Below, piece after piece: positions 35,770-45,138 of a stretch of DNA of 47,638 nucleotides. A model generated the notes under the pieces. The model did no database searches, had not been told where the DNA came from, and saw nothing but the letters and a program-made list of their open reading frames with translations. The first letter of the stretch is position 1. Every line of letters starts with the position of its first letter. Source of the stretch: Myxococcota bacterium (lineage in GTDB: Bacteria > Myxococcota_A > UBA796 > JAJRTE01); the NCBI GenBank assembly GCA_024278455.1, contig JAJRTE010000030.1:1-47638 (forward strand), in the 5' to 3' direction. The translations under genes were made by a program, and so were the position numbers.

Positions 35770-37323
35770 ATGACAGTCCCCGCGCTCGAACTCAGGGGAA
35801 TCTCGAAACGATTCGGCGCCGTCGCGGCCAATCGATCCGTGAACCTTACCGTGCAGCAGGGCGAAATCCACGCCGTCGTGGGCGAGAACGGGGCAGGGAA
35901 GTCCACCTTGCTCCAGATCGCTGCCGGCATCCAGTCCGCCGACGCGGGAGAAATCATCATCCGCGGCGAAAGGTTGATCCGCCCCACCGCGGCCCGGGCC
36001 ATCGCCCGAGGCATCGGGATGGTGCAACAGCATTTCCTGCTCATCCCCCCCTTCTCCGTGGCCGAGAACGTCGTGCTCGGCGCCGAGCCCCGTCGCGGCC
36101 CTCGCCTGGACCGGCACCAGGCGGAAGCCGAGGTCAAGGCGCTTGCTGACCGGTTCGGCCTGGCGATCGACCCCTCGCGCCGGGTCGCAGACCTCTCGGT
36201 CGGGGAGCAGCAACGGGTCGAAATCCTCAAGGTCCTGTATCGGAATGCCGAACTCCTCATCCTCGACGAACCCACCGCCGTGCTCGCCCCGGTCGAAGTG
36301 GACGACCTGTTCAGCGTGCTCCGCGTCCTCGTCGCCCAGGGCCGGACAGTCATCTTCGTCACCCACAAGCTCCGGGAAGTCATGGCCGTGGCCGACCGCG
36401 TCACGGTGCTGCGGCGAGGCGAAGTGGTCGCCGATGCCCGCACGTCCGAGACCTCGATGGACGAACTGGCCCGGCAGATGGTCGGTGACGCGGTACGCCT
36501 CCCGGGAGTGGAACCGGGGCTGCGCGAGGACGCGCGTGTCCCGCCACCGTCTCGAGACCCCGCGCTGGAAATCGACGGGCTCCACGTCCTCGGCGCTCAT
36601 GGCCGACCCGCGGTCCGAGGGGTCAGCCTGCGCATCATGCACGGCGAGATCACCGGCATCGCCGGCGTCCAGGGCAACGGGCAAACGGAACTCGTGGAAG
36701 CAGCGGCCGGGCTTCTCCCCTATTCTGGAAGTGTCCGACTCGACGGACACCCCATCGATACACTTGCCCCGGGCGAGCGGCTCGCGCAGGGACTCGCCCA
36801 CATCCCCGAAGACAGGCAACAGCGAGGCCTCGTCCTGGAGTTCTCCATTGCCGACAACCTCATCCTGGGCTCCCAGCGCCGGTTCTCTCGAGCTGGACGC
36901 CTGCTCCGACATGCGATCGACCTCAATGCCCGGCGACGGGTCGAAGATTTCGACGTGAGACCGCCACGCCCCGCCACGGGGGTCCATGCCCTGAGCGGCG
37001 GCAACCAGCAAAAGGTCGTCGTGGCTCGAGAACTATCGCGCCGGCCCAAGGCCATCCTGGCCGCACAACCGACCAGGGGCGTCGACATCGGCGCAATGGA
37101 GATCATCCACCGGGGACTCCGCAGCGCTCGAGACGCCGGTGCGGGTATCCTCCTCGTCTCCGCCGACCTGGGCGAACTCCTCGACCTCGCCGACCGAATC
37201 CTTGTCCTGTATCGCGGCGAAGTGGTTGGGGAATTCCGTCGCGGCGAGGCCACGGAAGCGGCGATAGGGACCCTCATGGTCGGCGGTCGTGCCGCACCAC
37301 ACCCCCCGAGGGCAGCCGATTGA
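35770..37323 (+). CDS. ABC transporter ATPase with two nucleotide-binding domains (nucleoside/sugar type)
   Basis: A 517-residue double ATPase of the nucleoside/simple sugar importer class. The first domain is complete: GENGAGKST, LSVGEQQRVEILKVL, LLILDEPTAVL. The second is degenerate in the way this family usually is: Walker A is GVQGNGQTE without the Lys, the signature is LSGGNQQKVVVAREL, and Walker B reads ILAAQPTRGVD. ATG 35770 follows GGGGGAAG. In relatives this gene is followed by two permease genes; none follows here. The next 207 bases contain a repeat and then an opposite-strand gene. The importer would need permeases from another locus or is incomplete. Confidence 0.94.
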   Translation: MTVPALELRGISKRFGAVAANRSVNLTVQQGEIHAVVGENGAGKSTLLQIAAGIQSADAGEIIIRGERLIRPTAARAIARGIGMVQQHFLLIPPFSVAENVVLGAEPRRGPRLDRHQAEAEVKALADRFGLAIDPSRRVADLSVGEQQRVEILKVLYRNAELLILDEPTAVLAPVEVDDLFSVLRVLVAQGRTVIFVTHKLREVMAVADRVTVLRRGEVVADARTSETSMDELARQMVGDAVRLPGVEPGLREDARVPPPSRDPALEIDGLHVLGAHGRPAVRGVSLRIMHGEITGIAGVQGNGQTELVEAAAGLLPYSGSVRLDGHPIDTLAPGERLAQGLAHIPEDRQQRGLVLEFSIADNLILGSQRRFSRAGRLLRHAIDLNARRRVEDFDVRPPRPATGVHALSGGNQQKVVVARELSRRPKAILAAQPTRGVDIGAMEIIHRGLRSARDAGAGILLVSADLGELLDLADRILVLYRGEVVGEFRRGEATEAAIGTLMVGGRAAPHPPRAAD

Positions 37324-37391
37324 CTCCAGGCGAACCTTTCTCAACCCACCAAGGCCCGTCCATGCCAACTCGTGCGCCACCAGCTTCTGCC

Positions 37392-37421
37392 GGCCGCCCG
37401 TGCAGCCTCACTGGCCGATCC
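37392..37421. repeat. 30-bp direct repeat, left copy
   Basis: The sequence starting GGCCGCCCGTGCAGCCTCAC is repeated without mismatch at 39411-39440 in the same orientation, 2,019 bases away. The pair brackets the AAA-ATPase/nuclease gene. The flanking bases differ at once outside the 30 bp. Confidence 0.9.
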
Positions 37422-37530
37422 GAGCGAGAGTGGCCATCGAACGGCTTGCGCGGGTACAAGGAAAGCCATGCCCGGTTTGCCATGCATGCCAGGCGCCGGC
37501 CTCGGCCGTCCGGACCTATCCGGTCGCACC

Positions 37531-39225
37531 TCACCCGGCCCCTGCTCCGCGCACCTCCACTCGCTTGCCATCGAACGCGACCACGAAGGCGTGGATCGGG
37601 TCTGCACCGCAATCGCGGAGTTCGGCGGCGTAGTCTCGAGATGTCATCTGAGCTTCGCCCGCCCCGAGAGCCTGCTCCAGGCTACGCTTCGCCCCGGCCA
37701 CCTTGAATTCCATCGCCACGCCAGGCTGACCGGGCTCGCGAGGCAAGATCAAGAGATCCGGCCGCCCCTGACCCGACTCCCGGTTGGAGCGCACCCGATG
37801 GGTCGCATCCAGGAACGCGCACAGACCCACCACGAAACCCTGGTAAAGCTTCTCCGGCTCTTGGCCGCCCGGATCGTGGTACGACAGCAGGTGGACGGCA
37901 AAGTGCTCGAGCAGCCGCTGTAGCCCCTCCGCGTCCCCCTTGAATAGCGCGGTCCGCAACCGATCAAGCCCCATGTCCTGATCGGGCAAGTATCGCCCCA
38001 TCCATGACACGAAACTCTCCAGGAAGATCTTTCGCACCTCCAGGTTCGGGATCGATAGCCGATAGCGCGGCTCCACGCCAAGCGGCACAGGGACCTCCTC
38101 GGCTTTCAGATAGCCCGAGAAAAGGAGCAGTGTCCACAGGCTCGAGACGGTCTCCCTCACCTGGCTGAGCACAAGCCCCTCGTAGATCGGCTGTTCGATC
38201 GCCCCCCCCTCGAGGAGCCGGCGAACATCGCGCTCTACCGAAAACGCATGATGCTGCAACAACTCCTTGATCAAGCTGTTGGAACTGGTGTTCAGCCAAT
38301 GTGCCTGGTACCGGTGCAGGGGATCGGCCAGGAAACTCATCACCGACCAGGGATTGTACACCGTCGTGCCACCGAAGCCATAGCCGTCGTACCACTGACG
38401 TATGACATCCTGATGCGCGATCGTGCCAGTCCGCTCCAGGAGTTCGTCGAGTTCCTCTTCGGTAAACCCAAAACAATCGGAGAATACCGGGTCGAGGATC
38501 GTGTACACCCCGAGGTTGTTCAAGCCCGAGAAGATGTTTTCCTTGGCGACCCTCAGGATGCCGGTGACTACCGCCTTGAAAAGGTGGGGGTTGTCCTTGA
38601 GCCCGCCCCCGAGAAACCAGCGAAAAAAGCCCAGCACAGGCCCACTGAATCCGCTCAGCCACGCTTCCTGAATTGGTGTGTCGTACTCGTCGATCAGCAC
38701 CACTACCGGCTCGCCGAAGGCCTTGTGGAGCCAGCCAGTCAGCATCTCGAGCGCGTTGCGCTGGATGGCCGGCGAGGCCTCGGCATCCACAATCGCACCG
38801 ATAACTGCACGTTCTCGAGGTCGCAGCGGCAGGGCCTCGAGCACGTCCAGGTGGGCCAGGTAGAGTTTCGAGAGGAGGCTCGCCACCGCGCCTTCCCACA
38901 ACTCAGCGGTCTCGGGCTTGATGTCCTTGAAAGTCATGTGGATGACCGGGTAGCGCTGGAAGTGTTCGAGGTACTCATCGCCAGCGCGCCAGATCTCGAG
39001 GTCGCGGTACAGGTGGGACAGGTCCTCGTCGCGCTTCTCGAAAAAGTACCTCAGCGTGGTGAGATTGAGGGTCTTTCCAAAGCGACGCGGCCGCGGCAGG
39101 AGCAACACGTCCCTCCCCTTCTCATCCAGCACGATACGGATGAGCCGGGTCTTGTCCACGTAGTGAAGACCATCTTCCCTCAGCCGACGAAAGTCCGATG
39201 GCCCTGCCGGAAAAAGATTCTCCAT
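37531..39225 (-). CDS. AAA-ATPase-like / PD-(D/E)XK nuclease family protein
   Basis: A 564-residue protein of the widespread family that joins an AAA-like ATPase to a C-terminal PD-(D/E)XK nuclease-like domain. It starts FPAGPSDFRRLREDGLHYVD (substrate-sensing segment), then RRFGKTLNLTTLRYFF as Walker A and VVVLIDEYDTPI as Walker B. The C-terminal centre is GRPDLLIL followed by AMEFKV, keeping the D and ExK residues. ATG 39225 is preceded by GGGAG. The family is often multicopy and of unknown role; mobile or defence-linked functions have been suggested only by context. Here a perfect 30-bp direct repeat flanks it, which hints that it was moved as a unit. Confidence 0.88.
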   Translation of the reverse strand: MENLFPAGPSDFRRLREDGLHYVDKTRLIRIVLDEKGRDVLLLPRPRRFGKTLNLTTLRYFFEKRDEDLSHLYRDLEIWRAGDEYLEHFQRYPVIHMTFKDIKPETAELWEGAVASLLSKLYLAHLDVLEALPLRPRERAVIGAIVDAEASPAIQRNALEMLTGWLHKAFGEPVVVLIDEYDTPIQEAWLSGFSGPVLGFFRWFLGGGLKDNPHLFKAVVTGILRVAKENIFSGLNNLGVYTILDPVFSDCFGFTEEELDELLERTGTIAHQDVIRQWYDGYGFGGTTVYNPWSVMSFLADPLHRYQAHWLNTSSNSLIKELLQHHAFSVERDVRRLLEGGAIEQPIYEGLVLSQVRETVSSLWTLLLFSGYLKAEEVPVPLGVEPRYRLSIPNLEVRKIFLESFVSWMGRYLPDQDMGLDRLRTALFKGDAEGLQRLLEHFAVHLLSYHDPGGQEPEKLYQGFVVGLCAFLDATHRVRSNRESGQGRPDLLILPREPGQPGVAMEFKVAGAKRSLEQALGAGEAQMTSRDYAAELRDCGADPIHAFVVAFDGKRVEVRGAGAG

Positions 39226-39410
39226 GATCGCTCCCGTGCCCGATACGGCGCAACGGCGCTCGCGATGGCCCTGGCTCGAGTTACCGCCGCCGCGGTCGCC
39301 GCGTTGCCCCACGCGCCGCTCTGCGGGAGTATAGCAGGCACGGGAGCTTCGGTGAAGGCGAGACCGTCGCACACGTTTCGTGGTTGCTTGAGGTGGGATT
39401 CGTCCCGTGC

Positions 39411-39440
39411 GGCCGCCCGTGCAGCCTCACTGGCCGATCC
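39411..39440. repeat. 30-bp direct repeat, right copy
   Basis: Identical to 37392-37421. It lies about 185 bases upstream of the start of the minus-strand AAA-ATPase gene. The surrounding 39,226-39,630 holds no gene that I can support. Confidence 0.9.
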
Positions 39441-39630
39441 ACGAGCCCAACGGAACCACCCGGACGTTTTGCGATGCTGACTACGCATCGACCAAATCGA
39501 CAATGAAAACGGCACTCGGGCAGGTTATGCTATTGGAAAGTGTACCGTTCGCCTCTCATGTCTACGGACGCAGGTCACCAGGTCTGCCTCGCGGGCAGCG
39601 GGTCGACAAGGCCTGGGCCAGGAGATCGAC

Positions 39631-39759
39631 ATGCCAAGTCTACCCAAGACCGACTACCATGCCCTCGCCATGTATCTCCTTTCCGCGGTCGGCGGGATTC
39701 TCCTCCTGTCCATCTTCCTGACACTCCTGTCCGCACTCGCCACCATTTGGGGTACGTAG
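39631..39759 (+). CDS. Small single-span membrane protein
   Basis: A 42-residue frame from ATG 39631 with AGGAGATCGAC directly upstream, a good ribosome-binding site at normal spacing. It reads MPSLPKTDYHALAM and then a strongly hydrophobic stretch (LLSAVGGILLLSIFLTLLSA) that makes one membrane helix, ending ATIWGT. The family is not recognised. It stands alone between two minus-strand genes. Its function is unknown. Confidence 0.5.
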   Translation: MPSLPKTDYHALAMYLLSAVGGILLLSIFLTLLSALATIWGT

Positions 39760-39845
39760 CCCCATCCGCACCACCAGGATCGCTCGAGACGGCCCTTGCC
39801 CATTGGTCGCATCGAGACGCTTGCCAGTCCTCGAGGCCACGACGC

Positions 39846-41474
39846 TCACTCCACGCACGCCACTGCCGGAAACGTGATGGGGCGCGGCGACGTTTCGATC
39901 ACGACCGTGGCAGCGTCGAGCACCCCGTCTCCGTCGAGGTCCCGATCGAGCGCCACCAGGTCCGCCACACTGCTGGAACCGCTCATGGCCGCGAGCGTGA
40001 TGATGTCCGCTTCCGGCAACGCGGCATCGAGAACGAAATCGCTCATGGTGTAGATCCGGCCCGACGAGATCACTGTCCCTTCGATGGCCACATCCCGGAA
40101 GTGGAGGCTGACCGGAACGTCTCCAGTAATCATGGGAAGCACCGCGAGATCGCTGTGGCATAGAAGGTCGCCCAGTTGAGCAATGGTACACCCCTGGAAG
40201 CTGGCCGCGTAGCCGTCTTGCCGGATCTCCAGGCCGCCGTCTTCCGTACGCTCGTAGGCGCCGATGTCGGCCACCACGTCCGACAGGGGAAACGTTTCTT
40301 CTTCCCCCAGGTGCTCGAACAGGAGAATGACCGGAACGTCGTTCCCCGCAGCCTCGAGAAGGCTGTTCAGGGTGTAAGCCAGAGGCGCGCTGCCGCCGAC
40401 CGTCGTGATGGTGATGTCGTAGCCCACTTCTATCGGCAACCCGCACACGGGACGGGTGGAAAAGCAGGCGACATGACGGAGCGGCCAGGTCGCGGGCACT
40501 TCCTGCTGGTACGCGATCTCCAGGACCAGACAGTAGTCACGATCCAGAACCAGGTCCAGGTCCATGGCGAACGCCTGGTCCAGGATCTCGACCTCCGGCC
40601 AGGCCACATCTCCGCCCCCGGAGACGACTCGAGCGCTGACAGACTCGGCGCTGCCAGGATAGGGCTCGCTGAAGTAGACCAGGGCGCGGCTGGAGGCCGA
40701 GACACCGACGAACCCTTGATCCGGACTCGATCCCAGGAAGAAGAACGACGGGTCCGGGTCCGAGGGCTCCGGAACAGGGCCGCACACGCCGTCGCCGTCC
40801 GGATCGTCGGGATCGTCGTCCGGACAGGGGTCGCAGGCGTCCCCCACACCGTCCAGATCCCGGTCCATCTGGTTTGCGTTGGGCACACCCGGGCAATTGT
40901 CGTCGGTGTCGCAGGTGCCGTCGCCGTCGGGATCCCCTCCCACCTGGTATGGACAGGGGTCGCACGCATCCCCCAATCCGTCGGCGTCTCCATCGACCTG
41001 GCCGGCGTTGGGAACCGACGGGCAATTGTCGGAAGCGTTGCAAACGCCATCCTCGTCTTCGTCGTTCGTGGCATCGTCGGGACAGGGGTCGCAGGCGTCC
41101 CCCAGGCCGTCCCCATCTCGATCTTCCTGCGCCGGGTTGCTGTGCGCCGGGCAGTTGTCCTGGACGTCCGCTACGCCGTCGCCATCGCCGTCGGATGGCG
41201 GAAGGGGCGTCGGCTGCAGCACACTGTCGTCGTCACCGCCCGGCGTCGGCGTTGCGGTGGCAAAAACCGCCGGTGTGCCCGTCGTACCCGCCGGTGTCGC
41301 CGTGTCCGCCCCGTCATCGTCACCCGACGGCGTCGCCGTGCCCCACGAAGACAGGTCATCATCCTCGAGGCCGAGAGTCGTCGTGTCGTCTTCGCCTGGA
41401 TTCGGCGAGGAACCCAGGCAGCTCGACACAGCCAGGCCGAACGCACACCACGCCGAGAAAACGGCACGCTTCAC
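39846..41474 (-). CDS. Lipoprotein with thrombospondin type 3 repeats
   Basis: A 542-residue predicted lipoprotein. GTG 41474 follows GGGAGGTGTTCC. The signal [16 protein letters not shown] gives an N-terminal Cys, followed by acidic and Thr/Pro-rich linkers ([18 protein letters not shown]). About residues 90-225 contain roughly seven calcium-binding type 3 repeats ([30 protein letters not shown]). The remaining ~310 residues, starting with a beta-sandwich-like [14 protein letters not shown] segment, are not recognised and end [15 protein letters not shown], an integrin- or FG-GAP-like calcium loop. It shares its leader and linker style with the other lipoproteins of the window. Confidence 0.87.
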   Translation of the reverse strand: MKRAVFSAWCAFGLAVSSCLGSSPNPGEDDTTTLGLEDDDLSSWGTATPSGDDDGADTATPAGTTGTPAVFATATPTPGGDDDSVLQPTPLPPSDGDGDGVADVQDNCPAHSNPAQEDRDGDGLGDACDPCPDDATNDEDEDGVCNASDNCPSVPNAGQVDGDADGLGDACDPCPYQVGGDPDGDGTCDTDDNCPGVPNANQMDRDLDGVGDACDPCPDDDPDDPDGDGVCGPVPEPSDPDPSFFFLGSSPDQGFVGVSASSRALVYFSEPYPGSAESVSARVVSGGGDVAWPEVEILDQAFAMDLDLVLDRDYCLVLEIAYQQEVPATWPLRHVACFSTRPVCGLPIEVGYDITITTVGGSAPLAYTLNSLLEAAGNDVPVILLFEHLGEEETFPLSDVVADIGAYERTEDGGLEIRQDGYAASFQGCTIAQLGDLLCHSDLAVLPMITGDVPVSLHFRDVAIEGTVISSGRIYTMSDFVLDAALPEADIITLAAMSGSSSVADLVALDRDLDGDGVLDAATVVIETSPRPITFPAVACVE

Positions 41475-41805
41475 GGAACACCTCCCACTCGTCGGCTATC
41501 GTCAACTGCCCATGCCACCATTGTATCCATCCTGCACGGATTGTCCAGCCACCCGAATGGCCGCCACAATATTCATGCCGTTTCCGGCACAGCTCGTCAA
41601 GAGAGTCCAGGTATGGCGGCGGGGCAGTGCCGAGGCACCGCCGCTGCCGCCCGGGCGCTCTTGCTGATCCCTTCGGCCCGAGTTCGGTGGCGGCGTGGAC
41701 ACGCCGGCGCTCGCCAGGTCTCCCACGGGAAGGGGCAAAAAGGAGAACCAACCGGCATTGGGGGCTGACGCATCCAGAGAAGCCCGGCATGCGTGTCTCG
41801 AGGGG
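41475..41805. other. Intergenic region, no gene seen
   Basis: The 331 bases between the type 3 repeat lipoprotein start and the M48 peptidase stop hold no frame I would support. The promoter of the minus-strand lipoprotein must lie in its left part; no clear boxes were picked. Confidence 0.4.
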
Positions 41806-42831
41806 TCAGTCGTCCAGAGAGCGGGCGTAGTTGCCGGCCATGATGTCCAGGTAGTTGCCCTGCTCTACCCATTCGAGCAGGTGCATGAGACGCCAGACGA
41901 TGTAGGGGTGGGTGAGATCGAGCGTCATGAGGGTGGCCAAGGCGTTGTCCAGCCAGCTCGAGGCTTCGATCTCCGCCAGTTCCCTGGCCTGTTCGATGAA
42001 CGGTTCGAGCCGGAGCGTGGTCCGGCGGGCGATCCCCGGCCGGTTCCCCCCTGCCAGTTTGAGGAAAGTCGTCAGGGACGCCTCGAGGCTTCTCGAGCCC
42101 AGGAGTGCCGCCCTGTCGGCTGTCAATTCGGAGCACCGGTCCCACAGCAGGAGCGCCTTTCTCAGCGGGATGGTCAGGAACCTCACGTACCCGCCGAGCA
42201 GCCCGGTGCCTTCCACGACCAGTCGCGCCATGGTCTTGTACAGCAAGTGGTTCGCGTGGAGATGGCCGAGTTCATGGGCGAAGATCGATACGAGTTCGCC
42301 GTCGTCGAGTTGATCGAGGATGGCGGACCAGACGATGATGGCAGCGTTCTCCACCCCAGCGGTCGCGGCATTCATCCGCGGCGATTCGCTGAGGTAGAGT
42401 ACCGGAGTGTCGTGAATGTCCAGACGCTGTCGCGCGAGATCGAGAAGCCGCAGCAACTCGGGGAACTGGCTGTCGTTGCAACGAATGCTGCTGGACATCT
42501 GCTGGATCCGCAATGTCCGCTCCCCAACGTTGGCGATGACCCACTTCACGAGCGCAGGGAAGCCCGGCACCGCCTTGAGCGTGGCCAGCGACTTGCGATC
42601 CAGCTCATGCTCGTACGCGGAAGACACGATACCGGTGAGCGGCTCGTCCACCCCCAGAAACAGCAGGTGGTCGCACGATCCACAGCGATACTTCTCGGGA
42701 TACAACGCCGCCACCGACACGCGCACGCGGTTCTTCCGCCCGCACGACCGGCAGGTGATGATACGAGACGGCGACGGGTGATCCGCCGGCCACAGGGCCT
42801 TCTCCAAGTCGTGCTGCGCGCTCTCCGCCAT
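41806..42831 (-). CDS. M48-family metallopeptidase with N-terminal zinc ribbon
   Basis: A 341-residue protein. The start at 42831 (MAESAQHD, GGGAG upstream) is preferred over the longer frame. Near residues 26-54 a CRSCGRKN ... CGSCDHLLFLG pair forms a zinc ribbon. The peptidase signature is FAHELGHLHANH (near residue 186), with a downstream CSELTADRAAL that supplies the third zinc ligand, as in the M48/HtpX family. No signal peptide is seen, and the hydrophobic stretch LVVEGTGLLGGYVRFLTIPL is weak for a membrane helix. The substrate is unknown. It is followed by nothing co-directional nearby, and the EcsC-like gene upstream is on the same strand. Confidence 0.85.
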   Translation of the reverse strand: MAESAQHDLEKALWPADHPSPSRIITCRSCGRKNRVRVSVAALYPEKYRCGSCDHLLFLGVDEPLTGIVSSAYEHELDRKSLATLKAVPGFPALVKWVIANVGERTLRIQQMSSSIRCNDSQFPELLRLLDLARQRLDIHDTPVLYLSESPRMNAATAGVENAAIIVWSAILDQLDDGELVSIFAHELGHLHANHLLYKTMARLVVEGTGLLGGYVRFLTIPLRKALLLWDRCSELTADRAALLGSRSLEASLTTFLKLAGGNRPGIARRTTLRLEPFIEQARELAEIEASSWLDNALATLMTLDLTHPYIVWRLMHLLEWVEQGNYLDIMAGNYARSLDD

Positions 42832-42939
42832 GAGAAACTCCCTCGAATGCTGCCCGCCCCCCCGTGGGCCTGCGCAGGCGACCAGGCACACCAGTCGATG
42901 ACGGCCACGGCGGTGAGCCCGGAAAGGGTACTCGTCCGT

Positions 42940-43662
42940 TCAGTCCTCTCGAGCCGTGACGACATCCTCTTGGTCCTGCTCGTCCAGGTCGGACCGTCCC
43001 ATGCGCCGCCGCTCGAGTTCCTCACATACACGCTTGCCGACACTTTCGGTCAAGATCATGTTCAGCGACGCCCCGGCGACAACCCCGGCCAGGGGAATGG
43101 CCTTGAGGATGCCTCGAGCCGCCGAGCCGGCGGCGATACGGGCCATCACGACGATCAGGAGCCTGGCGATCTCCCGGGGTGCGTAGTTCCATATCGCCGT
43201 GGTCTCGGCCTCGACAAGATCATGGAAAAACGTTTCCCCGGTGCGGTTTTCGTAGGTGCTGACCGAGGCCATGAGGAAGGCGATCTGACGTTCGTTTTCG
43301 TCCCGAATATCGAACCCGTAGAGGGTGCTGAGGCACAGTGTCATCTCGACCTCGAGCTTGAGCAGCACAGCCATGTCCAGCATGGCGCCAGCCGTGGCGG
43401 CCAGGGCGGGACCCAACCCCGGGAACAGGGAGGGCAACGAAGTGGCTCCGCCGGATACGGCGGCCCCGAGAGCGTATTGCCCGATGATACGATCCGCGAT
43501 GCGCCTCCGCCGTTCGCCGGGATCGGAAGCCGGCCCCGGCGCCGCTTCCGCCTTTGCCGCTTCGACCTGCTCGATGAGCACCTCTGGCTCGCTCACGAAC
43601 CTCTCGACGGCGTTCAACAACTTCCTGCCCTTGGTCTCATCTGTCGCGCGGCGGTCTCTCAT
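42940..43662 (-). CDS. EcsC-family protein
   Basis: A 240-residue protein resembling the EcsC family, whose function is poorly known (in Bacillus ecsC is next to an ABC transporter). The start MRDRRATDETKGRKLL at 43662 has GGAG upstream; the frame stays open to 44367, but the upstream part is a transposase remnant in the same frame by chance. Features: IADRIIGQYALGAAVSGGAT, a Gly/Ala-rich hydrophobic stretch AATAGAMLDMAVLL, ENERQIAFLMAS and a second hydrophobic part KAIPLAGVVAGASLNMIL. It probably associates with the membrane. Confidence 0.75.
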   Translation of the reverse strand: MRDRRATDETKGRKLLNAVERFVSEPEVLIEQVEAAKAEAAPGPASDPGERRRRIADRIIGQYALGAAVSGGATSLPSLFPGLGPALAATAGAMLDMAVLLKLEVEMTLCLSTLYGFDIRDENERQIAFLMASVSTYENRTGETFFHDLVEAETTAIWNYAPREIARLLIVVMARIAAGSAARGILKAIPLAGVVAGASLNMILTESVGKRVCEELERRRMGRSDLDEQDQEDVVTARED

Positions 43663-43899
43663 CGATAGTTCTCCGTTTCCCTGGTGTTCCGTGGACGCAC
43701 TACCCGCGCCGGCGCCCGAATACCGGCTCCCAGCTCCGCCCGGCAACCCGTGGCGAAACCAAGCTGGAAACCATGACACGGCAACTCCGGAACGCATGGC
43801 CCGGTTCGGCGAGCCGGCCGAGATACCCAACTTACCATGTCGAGGGCATGCCGCCAAGGTTGTTGCCCGGGGAGCATCCGTTCTCGGCGCAGCAGCCCT

Positions 43900-44367
43900 C
43901 CCCGCAAGCCGTCCGAACGCTGCTTCATCGACCAACGTCGCGTTCGACAAAGAGCAAAAGCCCGCGTCCAGCGTCACCACCTCGAACATCGACACCGACT
44001 CATAGGCCTCGAGCAGGGACTTCCAAAACCCCGCAAACGCTCCCATGTCGTTCGTTTTCGCTGGAATCACCGTCTGATCTATGCACGGACGCAACGGACC
44101 CGACGTCAGCACCGCACGCAGAACTCGGAACAGATAACGCACCTTCCCATCCTGCTCCTGTCGTTGAGCCTGACCATCGGCGTCGTGCGAAAGAACGGCT
44201 ATGCATTTCCCGTCGATTGTGAGCGCTTCCACGTCGCACAGGGAACGTCTCCCTGTAAGCATACCAAACAACAGCGTGGTCGAGACCGCCCCGAGTCGAT
44301 TCCGCCAGTTACGTCCCCCAAGGTCTCGTACCCAGTTCCCGTAGTTCGTTGCGAATCGGCGGCACAT
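43900..44367 (-). pseudogene. Transposase remnant (DDE type) with internal and C-terminal deletions
   Basis: The frame starting at 44367 reads WRNRLGAVSTTLLFGMLTGR, then jumps from DVEALT straight to IDGKCIAVLSHDADGQAQRQ and DGKVRYLFRVLRAV, and continues to VVTLDAGFCSLSNATLVDEA before homology fades. Intact relatives have a longer segment between the N-terminal helix region and the first catalytic Asp block, so an internal piece is missing. The C-terminal part with the last acidic residue is also gone. It is therefore inactive. The insertion family could not be fixed by eye. Confidence 0.7.
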
Positions 44368-44398
44368 GGGCGGCTTCGCCGCCTGCGCCCCGATTCGC
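44351..44398. repeat. Inverted repeat at the transposase/SUMF1 junction
   Basis: GCGAATCGG (44351-44359) and CCGATTCGC (44390-44398) are perfect 9-bp arms that enclose an inner hairpin GGCGGC-TTC-GCCGCC (44369-44383). It could be an element end or a stable cruciform left at the break point. Confidence 0.6.
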
Positions 44399-44468
44399 TA
44401 CTTCAGGACGCTCGGTTCGCTACTGCCCTTTTGCCACTCCTTTTCGAGAACGGATTGGTCCTGCGGAC

Positions 44469-44942
44469 AGGGACGGACTGCTTGACACGTGGGACCGGGC
44501 GAGCCCAGGCTTCCGGCTTCCCACGGAGTCGGAATGGGAGTACCTGGTCCGGGCGGGGACCGACACCGCCTTCTACAACGGCGACATCAACGGCGACAAG
44601 GTTGGCCAATGTGACACGTTGTACAACGATGCAACCCTTGCATTGATTGCGTGGTATTGTGACAATTCCGTGGAACTCGAGACTATCGGGAAGCGAACTC
44701 CCGACGATTTCGGCCTTTACGACCTGAGCGGGAACGCCTGGGAATGGGGATGGGACGGGTATGGTGACTATCCCTCCTCCGGGGCCACGGACCCGGCGGG
44801 TGCCGACTCGTCGGACAAGGTGATCCGTGGCGGTTCGTACAAGACCCCGTCGGATGACTGCCGTTCCGCGAACCGAGACTTCCTGGACGCGGGCACCGCG
44901 GCGGAGGACGTGGGCTTCCGTGTGGTACGGAGCCTGGACTGA
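44469..44942 (+). pseudogene. Formylglycine-generating enzyme / SUMF1-like domain, 5'-truncated
   Basis: The C-terminal half of a SUMF1-type domain: FRLPTESEWEYLVRAG, a middle part with DDFGLYDLSGNAWEWGWDGY, VIRGGSYKTPSDDCRSANRD and the closing VGFRVVRSLD. These are the usual second-half motifs. The first half, with the signal or N-terminal core, is missing and the transposase remnant abuts the break. An open frame extends to ATG 44349, but the extra residues do not look like the family. Full-length members modify sulfatases or act as lectin-like or kinase-associated domains. Here it is probably dead. Confidence 0.75.
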
Positions 44943-44950
44943 AGTCGTAG

Positions 44951-45067
44951 GGCAGGCTTCCAGCCTGCCATTTCCCTCTATGCCACAGGCTTTCCATCCT
45001 GCCCCCCCGTGGGGCAGGCTTTTCAGCCTGCCACTCCCCTCTGCGGCTCAGGCTTTCCATCCTGCCG
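44951..45067. repeat. Two copies of a ~60-bp hairpin repeat (GGCAGGCT...AGCCTGCC)
   Basis: The units 44951-45010 and 45012-45067 each start with a perfect hairpin (GGCAGGCT-TCC-AGCCTGCC and GGCAGGCT-TTTC-AGCCTGCC) and continue CCCTCT, then CAGGCTTTCCATCCTGCC. They lie between convergent genes and may end transcription from both sides. The form resembles dispersed extragenic palindromic repeats, so further copies elsewhere in the genome are likely. Confidence 0.8.
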
Positions 45068-45138
45068 ATTCCCGCCTGCCGGACTCCCGTCAGTTCCTCT
45101 TGGCTCCGGTCTCGTCCCTCCCGGCCCGCTTACCCTGC

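Noticed and set aside
37392..39440. Target-site duplication of an insertion sequence around the AAA-ATPase gene.
   Set aside because: Thirty bases is too long for a usual target duplication, there is no transposase between the copies, and no inverted ends were seen.
42940..44367. One 475-codon minus-strand gene.
   Set aside because: It joins by chance an EcsC-like gene with its own start and binding site (43,662) to a transposase remnant in the same frame.
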